Notes: generated by a model from the sequence alone, not told the origin. Shown: positions 1-12,962, counted from the first letter of the stretch. The stretch: 64,000 nucleotides of DNA from Strigamia acuminata (GCA_949358305.1 OX442315.1:23958427-24022426); one strand, 5' to 3'. Numbers and translations are program-made.

Positions 1-2196
1 AAAGTAGACGACTCCGCGCTCGAATCGCCATTCGTTATCAAACGCACAGCTTTGAGCGTGTGTTGAGGTTGAGTAGAAACGTGTATCGTATTACCAGTAT
101 CGTCCGATACCGCTATTTGTTGTCCTTTAATATCTCCATCTCCAAGTTCGCCAGGTTCCTGAATCGCTAAATAATAATGTTCGTCATCCTGTATTTCATG
201 TTCTGCTGGAATCTGAATAGTGAACGTGCGAGTTCCATCCGGCGCCGAAGTCTCCAAGCCATTTTCGCTCGTTAAGACATTTAAACAACTATAAATGATT
301 TGTGCGGCAGCCATGTTACCACACGGCAACACATTTTCGCCAATGGGGCTCGGTTTGGAATCGGGAATCGCACCCCTTTTGTGATCTGCAATGTGATTTA
401 AATAATTATCTTTGCTGACAGACCGAAACGAACACGTGGAACAAGCGAAAAGTCCTTCCATGCCTGGATGCTTGTTTTTTAGATGAGTTTTGTACGAAAT
501 GGCTTGAATACAGGCGTACGGGCAGTGCGGGCATTTGTAAGGTTTAGCTCCCGAGTGTCGCATTTTGTGTCTGCGTAGAGAATTGTGATCGCCCGTTCGA
601 TATTCACACTGATCGCATTGAAATGGCTTCTCGCCAGTGTGTTGACGCATGTGTAGTTGCAACATGGCTTTTCTAGCGGACGTGTGGCCGCAAAACGAAC
701 AAACGAACGGTTTAAGTTTGCTATGCACCGCTTGTAAATGCTTCCGTAAGCATTTCGAGTCGGAGAAAGTGCGGAAACAAATGTCGCACTTCTGTTCACT
801 GTACCAGCGTTTCTCCGTCATATTTTTCCGATCCATATGGACAATTGAGTGGTTCCTTAGTTGACTAACCTGCTTAAATCCCTTGCCTATATTAAAAACC
901 AATTTTTATTGATTATTTATTTAAAATTTTACAATTGGATTTGCTCATTTACCGCAAGTGGGACACACGAAAGAACGTTCTTCGCTGTGTATCCGTCGGT
1001 GATTTTCCAGCTTGAACGAGCTGTACGTTCGGTATTGGCATTCGGGACAAGCGTGCAATTCCATATCGATTCCGTGTTCCTTCCACAGATGGAGGCTCAG
1101 CAGGCGCCAGTTTTCTGATTTTTCATTACATTCAGGACAAGTTAGATATTTCACTCCTGATTGATGACACTTTTCGTGGTACTGCAAATTGTTTTCTACT
1201 TTAAATTTGCATCCACAATCGTCACATCTAAAATGAAAAATAAATACAAATTAATTTTAGGTAAATTTCACTTCGATATTCGCAAAAAAATACCTGTAAT
1301 TCCTGTCATCGCACCATTGATGACGTTTGCGTTTACGATTTAACACAAAATCATCTTCCAATAATTTGGGTGGATGCACCTAGAAATTTCGATATAAAAT
1401 AAAGATAAAAATATATTCCCAACAGAATAATGGTCACTCACTTTTCTCTTATTAACTGTTCCTTCGAATTCTTTTTCCTTCGCATAATTTTTTTCAGCTA
1501 GCTCGTTGATTTTTTTGTTTTTCGTCTTTTTTATTCTCATGTTCTTTTCCGTATTACTCGTTGATTCGGTTCCGACTTGATGGTCCTCTACCATATGAGC
1601 TTTGCATTGCTCCAGTGTATTAAATCCCTTCTTGCACTGCCCGCACAAGAAAATCTGCTTTTCATTTGTTGCCGGTTGATCATGATTCGAATCAACCTGT
1701 GGATTTAACACCGTCTCGAATAGAAACGTGGAACTGCTTTGCGAATTGTCCAAAAGTAGAGTCGGTTCGTCTTTTACTTCCGGATAGTCCTGCTGCAACT
1801 GGCAGCCGATTCGTTGATTACCAACCTCAAAATGTGTGTTGCGAATATGACTCATGAGTCCACTTTTCCATGCACAACTAAACGGGCAAAATTTGCATTT
1901 GTAGGTCGTAACGACGTCCATAAATTCTTCCAGATTGGCCGCTTTAAGCTGATCCGTTGCTGACGATTCGGCTTCGCTCTCTTCACCTGAAAACGAAATT
2001 CTTTGTTTATTTAAACTTTAGCATCCAATCCGAACTTACTATTGTGCGTTTCATCGGCCACCTGAAGCATGACGGGTATGGTCTGTGGGCAGAGTTCTTC
2101 AACGTGTAGTTCACGGGAGGGCGGTAATTGCCGAATGAGCAAATGAGTCGCACCATCCTCGGATACAGGTATTTCGTCCGTACTTTGGGTTGTCAT
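1..2196 (-). CDS. C2H2 zinc-finger protein (3' end beyond the window)
   Basis: Probable nuclear DNA-binding protein. The start codon is at 2196 and five exons can be joined: 2196-2040, 1986-1442, 1379-1294, 1227-953 and 886 to the window edge, all with GT-AG junctions and consistent phase. The product has at least eleven C2H2 fingers. Two lie in exon 2 (C-x2-C-x12-H-x4-H pattern), separated by an acidic then lysine-rich linker of about 90 residues. The others form a near-continuous array in exons 3-5, with classical linkers such as TGEKPF. After the last finger comes a Ser/Thr/Gln-rich tail that is still open at base 1. The N-terminus is acidic and finger-free. The gene starts head-to-head with Rab2. 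I do not recognise a named orthologue. Family is certain; the exact 3' end is not visible. Confidence 0.88.
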
Positions 2197-2874
2197 AGCA
2201 ACGCGGCGTTGTCCGTGACGACGAACTATATTTTGCTGTTTATTTTATTGTAATCTCTTTAAGTATTCACTGTAATAGAATAAAAAGAAAATGTCGTTAG
2301 TATGGCGTAATATTGAAAATAAAAACTAGAAAAAATTTTTCCCCGTTTTTATTAGAATTTTGTATGCTTTTATATTCGTTTTATTCTCGTATTTATCCGG
2401 CCGCCATTACAGCGAGATTACTACAGAAAAGAGTGGGTGTGAGATTAATACTACTCTCCAAATTCGATAATCTCCCATAGAATCATAATGTTCATTAACT
2501 GCATAAAACAGATGACACAATTACCACTTAAAAGTCTCCTTTTTAATGTAGGGCTGGTCCTCTCAACGAAAACTTGCGCACGGAAAAGAATATTTCGCTA
2601 GCGCCATTTTGTTAGTTCTCTGGTTCGAGATGGCGGTATGGCGCATGATCAGGGAATGTTAAATTTATTGTTGAATCTAATAATCGTGTTTAAATTTGAA
2701 TTAAACATTTAGAAAATTTGTAAAAAAAATTGAAATGAATAAATCTTATTTCCAATCAGTTTTTACTTTTTATTTTAAATTTGATCAAAGAGGGCGCAAT
2801 AGAAAGATTACCTTTGCTTGTCGCTGATCAGCCAGTTGCTGTTGCTTACGTGGACCCTTTTTTCTAGATTTAAC
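2197..2874. promoter_or_regulatory. Divergent promoter region, zinc-finger gene / Rab2
   Basis: The 678 bp between two head-to-head start codons contain no gene I can support. The Rab2-proximal part holds GCGCCATTTT at 2601-2610 and GAGATGGCGG at 2627-2636. These are opposite orientations of the AAAATGGCGGC-type YY1/Pho motif, which often lies near transcription starts of housekeeping genes. The rest is AT-rich. Promoter function is inferred from position and motif only. Confidence 0.5.
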
Positions 2875-4017
<1,143 letters not shown>

Positions 4018-4313
4018 TGCCGCGTGATTGGTGCTGTCTTGTCATTGTGTGTATATGTGTTATACGCGCATAATTATGTGTATATAATTGTACTTGGACG
4101 AATATTAGATCCTGATGACTGATTTTTCACTCATTTTTACAATGGTTTAAAACCGAGAAGTCTAACGTTAAGTTAATCTTGTAATTTACCAGAGAACTGT
4201 GTATTGGACAAACTTAATTTATTGTCGCTTATAAAAGAAAATATTCTGGTCTTGTGCATTACTAGCACCAACTAGTTGCCACTACATTTTACTTTATTCT
4301 ATGTAATTTCTAA

Positions 4314-6137
4314 TTAAACATTTTGTGTGTAACGATCTTCACTCGACGCTGTCGGATTGATGTGTCTGTAGTGTAATTGACATGGAAATCGCATTCTTCG
4401 TTCGAATTCACGAATTCCCCTTTGGGTTATCCCAAAACACATCGACACGTCCAAATAACGAATCGCGGGGCAGTGGACTGACACTGCGAGAAGAAAAGCA
4501 TCACTTAATAACTTGCAACCCTGAAAACAAAACAAAACAAAAAATTATTATTTTATAAGTGGTAATAAATTTTGTTTAATTACTTGAACATCTAAAACTT
4601 TGAGGCGATGCCAGTGCGCAATGGCAGAACTGAGACCGAGGTCGGTTAGTCTGTAACATTGGCTCAATTGTGCTTTTTCGATGCTGGGATTGGCTTCGCC
4701 TAAAGAAATGATCCCTTCATCGGATAACTCTTTACATAAACGAAGATTAAGCGATTGCAACTCGAGGAAACGAATCGCTCTTTTCACGCCCATGTCTGTA
4801 ATTTGAACACAAGCGCACAGGTCAAGATGGCGTAAACCGTAGATGGAAGCCAGCGTGTCTCCGCCCAAACCGTTATCGGTTAAGAGTTCACACCAGGAAA
4901 GTGTCAACGAATTCAACCAATGCAATCCGCGACAAATTGCACGGAAACTAGCGTCGGTTACACCGGCCCGACATGAACTGAGGTCCAGATGCTGCAAATT
5001 TGGCATGTGTTTCGCCAATGATAAAACCGTCGGTTCATCGAGAACACACGCGCTCAAGTTGAGTGATGTGAGATGATGACACACACTATCGTCCAACATT
5101 TCGTGGACGCTACTAGATGTGAGATTTTCACATCCACTTAAATTAAGATATTTAATTTTATTATTCTTTTGTAGAGGCGGCAAGTTCGTGACGGCGCGAC
5201 ATGATTTCACGTTGAAATGTTGCAGTTTGTGCAGATTTTCCAATGCCGCTTTAACCACTTGATCGGTACAACGTGAACAACTACCCACGTCTAAAGTGGT
5301 GAGCTCACGCTGTCGGCGACATAGGGCGATTAGAGCCGCAGCTGGTAGCTGTTCGCACGAAGATAAATACAATTCGTTCAAGGCTAGACGAGGAATGTTA
5401 CACAATTCCGATAAACACTCGCTGTCCACTAAAGTGTAACTTAGGTCGAGAGATTTGAATGTTTCGCTGTGGGATTTGATGAACTTTAAAACATTCTGAA
5501 ACGTAAACACTGAAATCGATGCAGTTAATTGCGATGGTGGATAGAAACGGCGGTAAATGGCAGGATGAAATGCAATTTGACAATGGGCCAGCGACAAACT
5601 AGAGATATTTGAAACTGCTGTTACTAAACGATTGAAAAGGGAGTCGGATAAGTAGCGATTTCGAGCCAAGTTGAGTTCAGTCACACGACACAGAGCATTC
5701 TGTGCTGATTGCAAGTCTTGGGGCTTGACTAATAAGTTACCGGACATAAATAAGCTGTTGCAGTTGACTAAGTGAAGGGTCTGTATGTTTGGGCATTTGC
5801 CAATGATATTTAAGAACGAGTTTTCCTCAATTTCGCAATTATGAAGCTCGAGTGAATGCAAATTTTCTCCCCAATAAAACCATGGCGGCTGATCGGATAA
5901 ATATTCGTCGCTCAATTGGACATCTTCGAGAACCAGGGTCCTCACTCTGCGAGTGAAATAAATATCTTTTACAGTCTCCTCTTTGACAACGATTCGGCGA
6001 TCACCATCTAAGTCGCATTCGAGCCAAATGTCGTGTAAACGATGACATGTTAAACTCAACATTTGACGGTCTGTTGCGTTTAGAAATGCCATCAAATGAA
6101 ATAGAATCTGTTCGTGGACAACAAAGATTATCGTCAT
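4314..6137 (-). CDS. F-box / leucine-rich-repeat protein
   Basis: Probable substrate-recognition subunit of an SCF (Skp1-Cullin-F-box) ubiquitin ligase. Two exons, 6137-4584 and 4520-4314, joined in phase 0 across a GT-AG intron, give 586 residues. An F-box-like segment lies at about residues 10-45 (LFHLMAFLNATDRQ, then CHRLHDIW). It is followed by many cysteine-containing LRRs of the FBXL type, with repeats such as LxxLDLSSCRAGVTDxxF and LRHLDLCACVQITDMGV. The start at 6137 is preceded in frame by a stop in genomic DNA. An upstream non-coding exon cannot be excluded. Family is clear; the specific FBXL orthologue is not. Confidence 0.87.
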
Positions 6138-7007
6138 TGCTTTAAAAATGTGTATACAAACGCCTTGTTTAGTTTACCTCCACAGGTAAGGTATCCAACT
6201 TAATGGCCATATTACGTTTCTAAAGCGAAAAATAAAGTTAATTATTCTCAAGCTGCAACCGAGTCTATTCGCAATAAATTTACAAACTCCACTTTTCACT
6301 AAATCGCATAATAATATTGTTTTACCGATTATATCTATAAATCTGTGGTAATATGCTTTCATTCCCAACTTCTGCTGGGGCTTAGACCTTCACCAAATGG
6401 TTATATATAGACGTACAAGTTATTTTTTGGTAACACAGGTCCAAGACATTTTCCTCTATGCTCGGGATGTTTACACTATCGCGGAATACTGTGAATAAAT
6501 TGCAGCCCATTTAAAAATCACCCGCCAGGGGAAGAACAACAAAATTTTATTTAAGTTTTATAGTCGGCCTTGAAAGAGGAAGTAGGGAAACCTCGGAAAC
6601 AGATGAAATGATTTTTGTTAGCTACGATAACCTGTAGAATCCGTTTTGTGAAGTCATATTGGCATTTTGCCAGTCCTTCCTGTGGGCTAAAATTATCCAA
6701 AACCACTTGTACAAAAAGCATACCTGATTGGAAATTTGTCATTAAAACATCACATAGTGAAAAAAAACCGGAATTTAGTTTAATTTAATTGAGTTTTATT
6801 ATTATTTATTATTTGGTTGTTATTTGTGAGCTACCGTACTCATAACATCACACTGCAGATTCCCAGCAGGCAGTTGCTGATTTTTTTGTTGGAATTATTT
6901 GTTCACTCTATTTCCGGTTTTGTCCACGCCACGAAAGTTTGGCTTGGCTGGTCGAGAATCTATATTGTGGGTTCATTACGATATGCTATAATTCCAATCA
7001 CTAAAAC
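6138..7007. other. Gene-free region between F-box gene and RpL14
   Basis: About 870 bp between the F-box start codon and the probable RpL14 initiator. Short open frames here (for example 6551-6742 minus) have no recognisable domain, and I do not support them as genes. It probably holds both promoters. A pyrimidine-rich stretch with TTTCCGG near 6910 resembles the start-site context of ribosomal protein genes, but the match is weak. Confidence 0.35.
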
Positions 7008-8537
7008 ATGGTAGGTATACATCAATAGGGAATATTTTTACATTTAGAAACAATTTTATATGTTCGGGAATTCACTTTTACCAATAAAAGTTGAATCGCG
7101 CCAACGTGGTCGATTCAACTTTTAGGCCTAACATGCAACCGGCGTGATTCAAAGAAAAGTGTGTGTTGTTTGACCAAATTTCCTTGGCACAGTGATCAAA
7201 AAAAACTTTTCCACGTATTTGGCACCGGTTTAGTAGTTGATGGCGCTGAGAATTAATCTATTTTTGTATATTTTTAAAAATATCACTGCTACCATTTTGT
7301 GTCTCCTGTCGCTTAACCGCGTGTCATCTTTGACTCAAAATGTTGTTCAATTTGGAATATGAAGAGCCTGAAAAGCCACACACTAAGAAAATTAAACTCG
7401 GTGGCTCAAAGAGAGACACAAGTGCAGTAAAGATTAAGAAAGATGGTGATCTATTCATTACGGTTGAGCCCAATAAGGTTTCTTCACTTAATTCACATAT
7501 TTTGTATGCTTTTTTTTATACTAATCTTTTGATTAAAATGTGAGATTGTTAGTTTATAACCGAATAGTAATACATATTTTTCCGCTATTTTATTTCTTAT
7601 TGCTAACAAAGGTTCGTATTGATAAGGTAACGAGTTAGGACTCGCTTAAAATAGATTAATACTGCTTTTATGGTGGATTTCAACTAATTTTTTTTTTTTA
7701 AATTCTTTCAGCCATTTACTAAGTTTGTAGAAGTTGGTCGAGTTGCGTACATTGCATTTGGCAATGATGCTGGGAAGATCTGTTCCATCGTTGATGTTAT
7801 TGATCAGAATCGGGTAAGATGAATCTTAATTTTTGAAGAAAATGTTGAAAAATAATTAATATTTGCTTTAACTTTTTAGGCTTTGGTTGATGGTCCGTTA
7901 ACGCGTGTGAAAAGACAACCAATGTCTTTTAAACAACTGCATCTGACCAAGTTCAGAATTAAATTTCCCCATACAGCAAAAACCGCCGCTGTTCGCAAGG
8001 CTTGGGAGAAAGCTAAAGTCGCTCAAGCTTGGGAAAAGACGTCGTGGGCCAAGAAATTGGCTCTTAAAAAATTGGTAATTTCCGATAGCAAAATAAATAT
8101 ACATTTGTGTTTATATGATGAACCTTTACACTATGATAGGAATTGCCGTCGGACTACTGCTGCCGATACTTTTAATGTTCTGATAAAAATAGCATTTTTT
8201 TTAATGAAATTTATTTTTTTTTAAAATAGTTATTTAAACAGTTTGCTAATCAAATTTAATTTTTACAGAGGGCGAAAATGACTGACTTCGATCGATTTAA
8301 GCTGATGAAGGCGAAACAAGCCGTAATAATTTCTTATTTAATGTGAATTATTTGATTTATAACTAATTTTTTTTTGTGTTTCAGAAAAATCGTATAATTA
8401 ATCGTGAAATGTTAAGAATGAAAAAGAATTTGAAGAAAAACCCAGTCAAGGTCAAGTCTGGAAGACACGCGAAGCGATGCTTGAGTATGAAAAAGAAGAG
8501 GATTGCCAAGGAAGCATCGAAACCTCAGAAAAAATAA
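7008..8537 (+). CDS. RpL14: 60S ribosomal protein L14 (eL14)
   Basis: Large-subunit ribosomal protein. Exons 2-5 are secure: 7712-7813, 7880-8074, 8269-8322 and 8385-8537. They encode [13 protein letters not shown], then DVIDQNRALVDGP, then [15 protein letters not shown] and a very basic C-terminus. eL14 normally starts M-[P/V]F, and exon 2 begins exactly at the codon after Met, so the expected first coding exon is just an ATG at an exon end. The best candidate is ATG 7008-7010, in context AAAACATG|GTAGGT. An alternative first coding exon at 7340-7477 would add 46 residues. The gene ends tail-to-tail with the FMO gene, 108 bp between stops. Intron 3 carries a C/D snoRNA candidate. Identity is certain; the start is open. 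Confidence 0.93.
7085..7124. repeat. Perfect 14-bp inverted repeat (hairpin)
   Basis: The arm at 7085-7098 (TAAAAGTTGAATCG) is the exact reverse complement of the arm at 7111-7124, with a 12-nt loop. It lies in the presumed first intron or promoter of RpL14. It could be a small foldback remnant or a paired binding site. Function is unknown. Confidence 0.8.
7340..7477 (+). CDS. Possible alternative first coding exon of RpL14
   Basis: An ATG-initiated frame of 46 codons ([17 protein letters not shown]..., ending EPNK) runs into a donor AATAAG|GTTTCT. It can splice in phase 0 to RpL14 exon 2. Its composition, rich in Lys and Glu, looks coding. ACCATTTTGT at 7291-7300, a YY1-like start-site motif also seen at other genes here, lies just upstream. 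Such an N-terminal extension is not typical of eL14. It may be an alternative transcript, or chance. I recognise no homologue of the 46 residues. Confidence 0.35.
8107..8190 (+). ncRNA. Candidate C/D-box snoRNA in RpL14 intron 3
   Basis: Intron 3 (8075-8268) is longer than the other downstream introns of this gene. It contains a perfect C box ATGATGA at 8115-8121 and a D box CTGA at 8180-8183, 58 nt apart. A short closing stem (TTTA 8110-8113 with TAAA 8184-8187) flanks them. A degenerate C'-like TATGATA follows at 8132-8138. The D box lies about 85 nt before the 3' splice site, the usual spacing for intron-encoded box C/D snoRNAs, which often reside in ribosomal protein genes. Guide regions would be just upstream of the D box or the putative D' site; the rRNA target was not determined. 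Confidence 0.55.
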
Positions 8538-8645
8538 ATTGTATTTTCTAAAACTGAAGTAAACAAGTGAACACAATGAGTTAAAATAGCATTCATTTTT
8601 CTTTAATTACACAAGTACAATTTACATTTTTTAAAAGTTTCCATC

Positions 8646-10150
8646 TTATTTATCCTTAGAGGTTTCCAACCTTTCTTCCGTAAAATTCTCACTGTCTACA
8701 ATAACATAATTAAAATCTCTGTAACAATCTCTATCATTCGATCTTCTTCTTTTCACACATTTATAAATTTGTGAGACAACGGGCTCAAGTGGTTTGCATC
8801 CTGCATTATTCGCAAGATCAGCATTGTAATCCCATTGTAAATCGTCTAAACAATGGAGATAACGTGGAGCAAGTCCCTTGTTTTTGAGGATTTGTTGTTT
8901 CAGTTCATTTTCTTTGAGAATAATGTCGAGTGGAGGGATCTTGGTTGCTCCCCGGAGTGTGTTTAAGAAGAAACGTGCTTGGAATTCTACGAGTGGAATT
9001 GGAGTTACGAGAAATGGAAGTCCGATGAAAGCCATCGATGGTTTATGGGCATTAATTAGGTGTTTGTGCAGAGGGAATACAAAATCATCGGTGACTGTAA
9101 CACCACAATTGGGTGACAAGAAAGGAAAGGAATAAACGTAACCAGTACAGAATATCAAAACATCAATTTGAAGAAAAGTTCCATCTTTTAAGCATACTCC
9201 ATTGGGTTTTGCGCTTACTACTCCCTGCACATCGTAATCGCTGCATCGTTTGTCTTTGTTGTGACTAAGATAAACCTGAAAAATGGCACCTGAATTAGTG
9301 AAAGGATTTTAGGTATGAAAATTTCACTTTACGGTGGAAGCATATTTGCTGATATCCAAACAAATGTCGATTCCTGAAGGACCAGCTCCCAGGCAGAGTA
9401 CTCTCAATCCAGTGTAAGCGCTCGGTTCGCGGTACGAATGGCTGTGCACGACTTTCCCTTTGAACTTATCGATTTCGGGAATTGTTGGGATTCTTGGTTC
9501 ATTGTGATGGCTGAATATTAAACACTTCATTATATTTATCTGAATAAAACATTAAAGATTTTTTTTAACCCTGCACAAATAGCTACTGCGTCAAATAAGT
9601 GTATCATTTTCTTGCCAGCTTCTTCAACTTCAATGTTCCATTTTGATGTTTGTGTTGAGCAGATATTAATTACTCGAGACGAAAACTACGGAATAAATGT
9701 TTTTTTTTTTTTGGTTCGGTAATCTAAATTTAAATATATATATTTTTTACTCTGATTGCTGGTAAAATGTTATAATGTCGCGAGTAATCTTGAAGGTACT
9801 TCAACACATCAGAATTATGAAGGAAAGATGACCAATCAGTTGGGTATGAATAATCAGAAAAACTCATGACTTCTTTGGGTAAATTGGTGCTAAATTTTAA
9901 TGATTAATTTTTAATAAATAGCATACGGTTGATAATTACTTGGCAGAAAATACCGTAAATTCTTATACATAGATGAGTTGCTAGGTGTTGGAGTATAAAT
10001 CCAAGTACCACCAACTTGATCATTTTGTTCAAATATAGTGGCTTTGAAGAGAGATGGGTTCGCTAAAGCATGTCTGGCGACTGCTAAACCGCCTGCACCG
10101 GCTCCAATAATTGCTAGGTTGATCAAGTTATTTTGCGTTGGGACTGACAT
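8646..10150 (-). CDS. Flavin-containing monooxygenase (FMO family)
   Basis: NADPH-dependent flavoprotein that oxygenates N- or S-containing soft nucleophiles (xenobiotics or metabolites). Five exons, 10150-9954, 9889-9751, 9685-9570, 9510-9333 and 9275-8646, give 419 residues, typical of invertebrate FMOs. The N-terminal FAD-binding motif is IIGAGAGGLA (about residue 14). The FMO-identifying sequence FKGKVVHSHSYR follows, then the NADPH-binding CLGAGPSGIDI. The C-terminal part contains FCTGYVYSFPFL and FIGLPFLVTPIP. All junctions keep phase, and NLRTNLPKEVM is restored across intron 1. Vertebrate-style C-terminal membrane anchors are not obvious. It reads in the same direction as ADAT1, downstream of it. 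Confidence 0.93.
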
Positions 10151-10817
10151 GCTTTAAAAATGCGAAGATCACCGGATTATAACTCGGAACGGAAGACTTA
10201 ATTATGATGGATCTTAAATGGGGTTAAAGGGGCAAAGTATATTGGCTTTAAGCTGTGCCATTTAAATCAAAACAAAAAAATGGTTCGTTTAATAGTCTAC
10301 AATTTACCTGACTAATCGGTGTGTTAAAATGTATTATTCAAATTAATTTACTGACAAACTGGGTGTGACCACGAACACAATAAAACTAATTGCATCGGTT
10401 TATTGCCAACGAAATGGGTGACGTTTATTGTGTGCGTAATCACATGTTTATTGATTTTATACCTGTGTTAGATTTAAGTGTCTGATAGGGGTATGCTAAG
10501 ATAAAAACCTTGTAAATATTTTCGCCATAGAAATGTGTGAAATGTGTGGAAATATAATCCGAAAAAATCAAAATTCCCTCAAACTTTAATTAGTCTTCCA
10601 TCCTGGATTTCCATAGGCAAGTTCAGTAGTAGGAACAGTCTGTGTTGGAGGGATTGCTCATCTCCGACTGCTCGTGGACTTTGAGCAAGCAGAAGCCATT
10701 CAGATCGGATCAATTCATTTCATTAAAACGGGGTGGTAGATTATTTTCAACCGAGTTTTTTTTTTAAATTTATCATTTTAAAATAATAAATTGACACTTT
10801 CGCATTTTCTAAAATTT
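10151..10817. other. Gene-free region between FMO and ADAT1
   Basis: About 670 bp lie between the FMO start codon and the ADAT1 stop codon, both minus strand. It must contain the FMO promoter and the ADAT1 3' UTR. I see no RNA gene, repeat or conserved coding frame in it. Confidence 0.4.
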
Positions 10818-12480
10818 TTACTTTATTGTTTGTTTATTAGGATGATAATGTTTAAATTGTTCGTAGATATCTAAAGTTGGTGGCCAATTTGTCATCACAC
10901 TTTGCAATTGAGTTTTTGCATTTTGGTAATATACGGCGGATGTTTTCCAATCGTGATAAGTTCGTTGGTTTTCTTTTCTGTAAAAATAATTGGAATTAAA
11001 ATTTGTCCTTTAATTTCTATTTTAGTTTTTACTTTAGCTTTTCACTCGTTAGCTCCTCTTTCAAAATAAGCAATCTAGTGTCGTGAAACAGGTCAAATAA
11101 CTTTTTCTTGCAAACGCAACAAGCAGCTTTATCAGTCAGTCCAGCTTTTTTCGTAAACCCCTGCTTTTTCCCCTGAATAGTAACTTCAATTGACCGTTCA
11201 GGAACTGCACTCCATATTACAGCTATTTCAACAAGAAAAAGGTTTAATTCACAAATAATAATTACATTCAAATCTTCACTACCTGACGGACAAGGCAAAA
11301 CATTCGTTAAAGAAGGCGTAAAACTAAAAACATGCGTCGATTCAATGAGATTAGGTGTGTTTACTCGGTAACCAGGTGGCAAATCAGATACATCTTTAAT
11401 TCGCTCAATAATAGCTCGATGTAATGCAATTTTACTAAACGGACACCTAAAGAAGAACAAGATTTTAAAACCAAGACATACATTTAATACTGAAAAATCT
11501 TAATACCTCGCTATAATAAAACGTGTAATGTACAAAGGATGATCGAGAAAGTGTGAAAGAAGAGCTCCTTGTAAACCTACAATATTCCACTTAGCAATTT
11601 TGTCGCTACAAGAGAGGGATCTTGTTGGTTCTCCGCGGCCTGGCTTTAATCGAATTGCTTTTGTGATGTGGTAATTAACACCTTAAAAAAATAATCTTTG
11701 ATCTCAGTAAAACTTGTGTACAATAAAATATAAATTTATGCATAATTTACCCGGCAGATGAGGATCTTGAGGACCCGTTGGTAAACATTTTGCACCTGTT
11801 CGTTGAATATCTCCGAGTTTGTCCTCTGCGTTAAGTTTTTGTCTCTTTGGTTTGTGATCAGTTGTGTCGTTATTTCCACTATCGTTTATCATAACCCCAA
11901 TTTCGTTATCTGTAGCGGGGGTTTTTGGAAAGATGGACGCATCTCCACAAGGTGTGTGGCTGACAAACATATGGAAATTCACGGTAGGTTTGAGGCTGCA
12001 GGTTCTAGTGTCGTGTGAATAATTTAATATGGTTGAAGCATCATTTCGAGCAGCTTGGCCAATTTCGAAATATAAATATCTGTTTAAAAAATACAAAATA
12101 TTAATATATTCGTATAAAAATAAGAAATTAATTAACTACTGTGCCTAAGAAATGCTCTTCTGGCTAAAACTTCAGCATGACTGTCATGAAGTACGTATCC
12201 TATAGATACAAAAAAAAACATGAAGTTTTTTGAAAAAAATTTTTTTAAAGGTAAATCACAGAATAATAAATATACCATTCACATTTCGTGCAGTCAGGCC
12301 CACACATTTGGTTCCAGTGGCCATAGAAACTATTTCCATATCTTTCTGTTTCGTTACTAAAATCGCGGCAAAATGAGTCCATTGTTTTCCTTTTTGGGGT
12401 TTACCAGTTTTTATGATTTTGTCATAATGAGAAAAGCAAAATTTCCCAACTCTATCACCAAATTCGTCCGAATCATACAT
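10818..12480 (-). CDS. ADAT1: tRNA-specific adenosine deaminase 1 (ADAT1)
   Basis: Zinc-dependent deaminase that converts A37 to inosine in eukaryotic tRNA-Ala, related to ADARs but without dsRNA-binding domains. Seven exons: 12480-12276, 12199-12145, 12079-11751, 11681-11507, 11446-11283, 11222-11033 and 10977-10818, 425 residues. The active site shows HAE in [13 protein letters not shown] (residues 76-78, with the catalytic Glu) and the first zinc Cys in [10 protein letters not shown] second Cys lies in [13 protein letters not shown], and the ADAT/ADAR signature AVIWSAVPE follows. Intron 2 needs a GC donor (CTTAG|GCACAG) to give [13 protein letters not shown]; the nearby GT breaks the frame. 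Intron 5 is exactly 60 nt and stop-free. The gene starts head-to-head with GGCT. Confidence 0.94.
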
Positions 12481-12962
12481 GTTGAATAGGCTCGTAGAGC
12501 CATCTGTTGGCGAAATGAATTCTTTTTAACAGCCATGTTTCTTGCAGATTAGCCTCAAAAAGGGTATCACATGTTAAATCTTGTGTGGTACTGGTAGAAA
12601 GCGGAGGTCGTTTAGGGAGCTGGACGAAAAAAGATGAAGACTCCAACCTTTCGCGACCCTTGCCGGGTCTGTAAGAGAGGGCGGAGACGGTGTTGATCCA
12701 AAATCGAAAGTGTAGCTTTAATCGAATGATTCGTTTGGAATCCAGCCAAATAATCTCCAATCTCCGTGCATAGTTGCATTCTAAAAGCTTCTCCACATCT
12801 GCTGCTATTCAGCGCAAATATTTCTCCAGATCGAACCAGTTCATTTGGCACATGATTGCCCTACAACTTACAGGCCTTCTTCGACATTTAAACAACCGTA
12901 AATTCGCTTGCTGACTACCACTTCACGAGATGCAGGTAACTGTTTAAAAAAACCATTCGATA
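12481..12962. promoter_or_regulatory. Divergent spacer, ADAT1 / GGCT
   Basis: About 480 bp between opposed start codons. On the minus strand two overlapping open frames (12851-12612 and 12796-12473) look more protein-like than average. Neither has a good ATG-plus-splice structure or a recognisable domain, so I treat the region as shared promoter and 5' UTR. Confidence 0.4.

Noticed and set aside
479-799. Independent 106-codon minus-strand gene
   Set aside because: Overlaps, in another frame, the zinc-finger exon that encodes five intact C2H2 fingers.
6551-6742. 63-codon minus-strand ORF upstream of the F-box gene
   Set aside because: No recognisable domain or splice link to the F-box coding exon; treated as intergenic.
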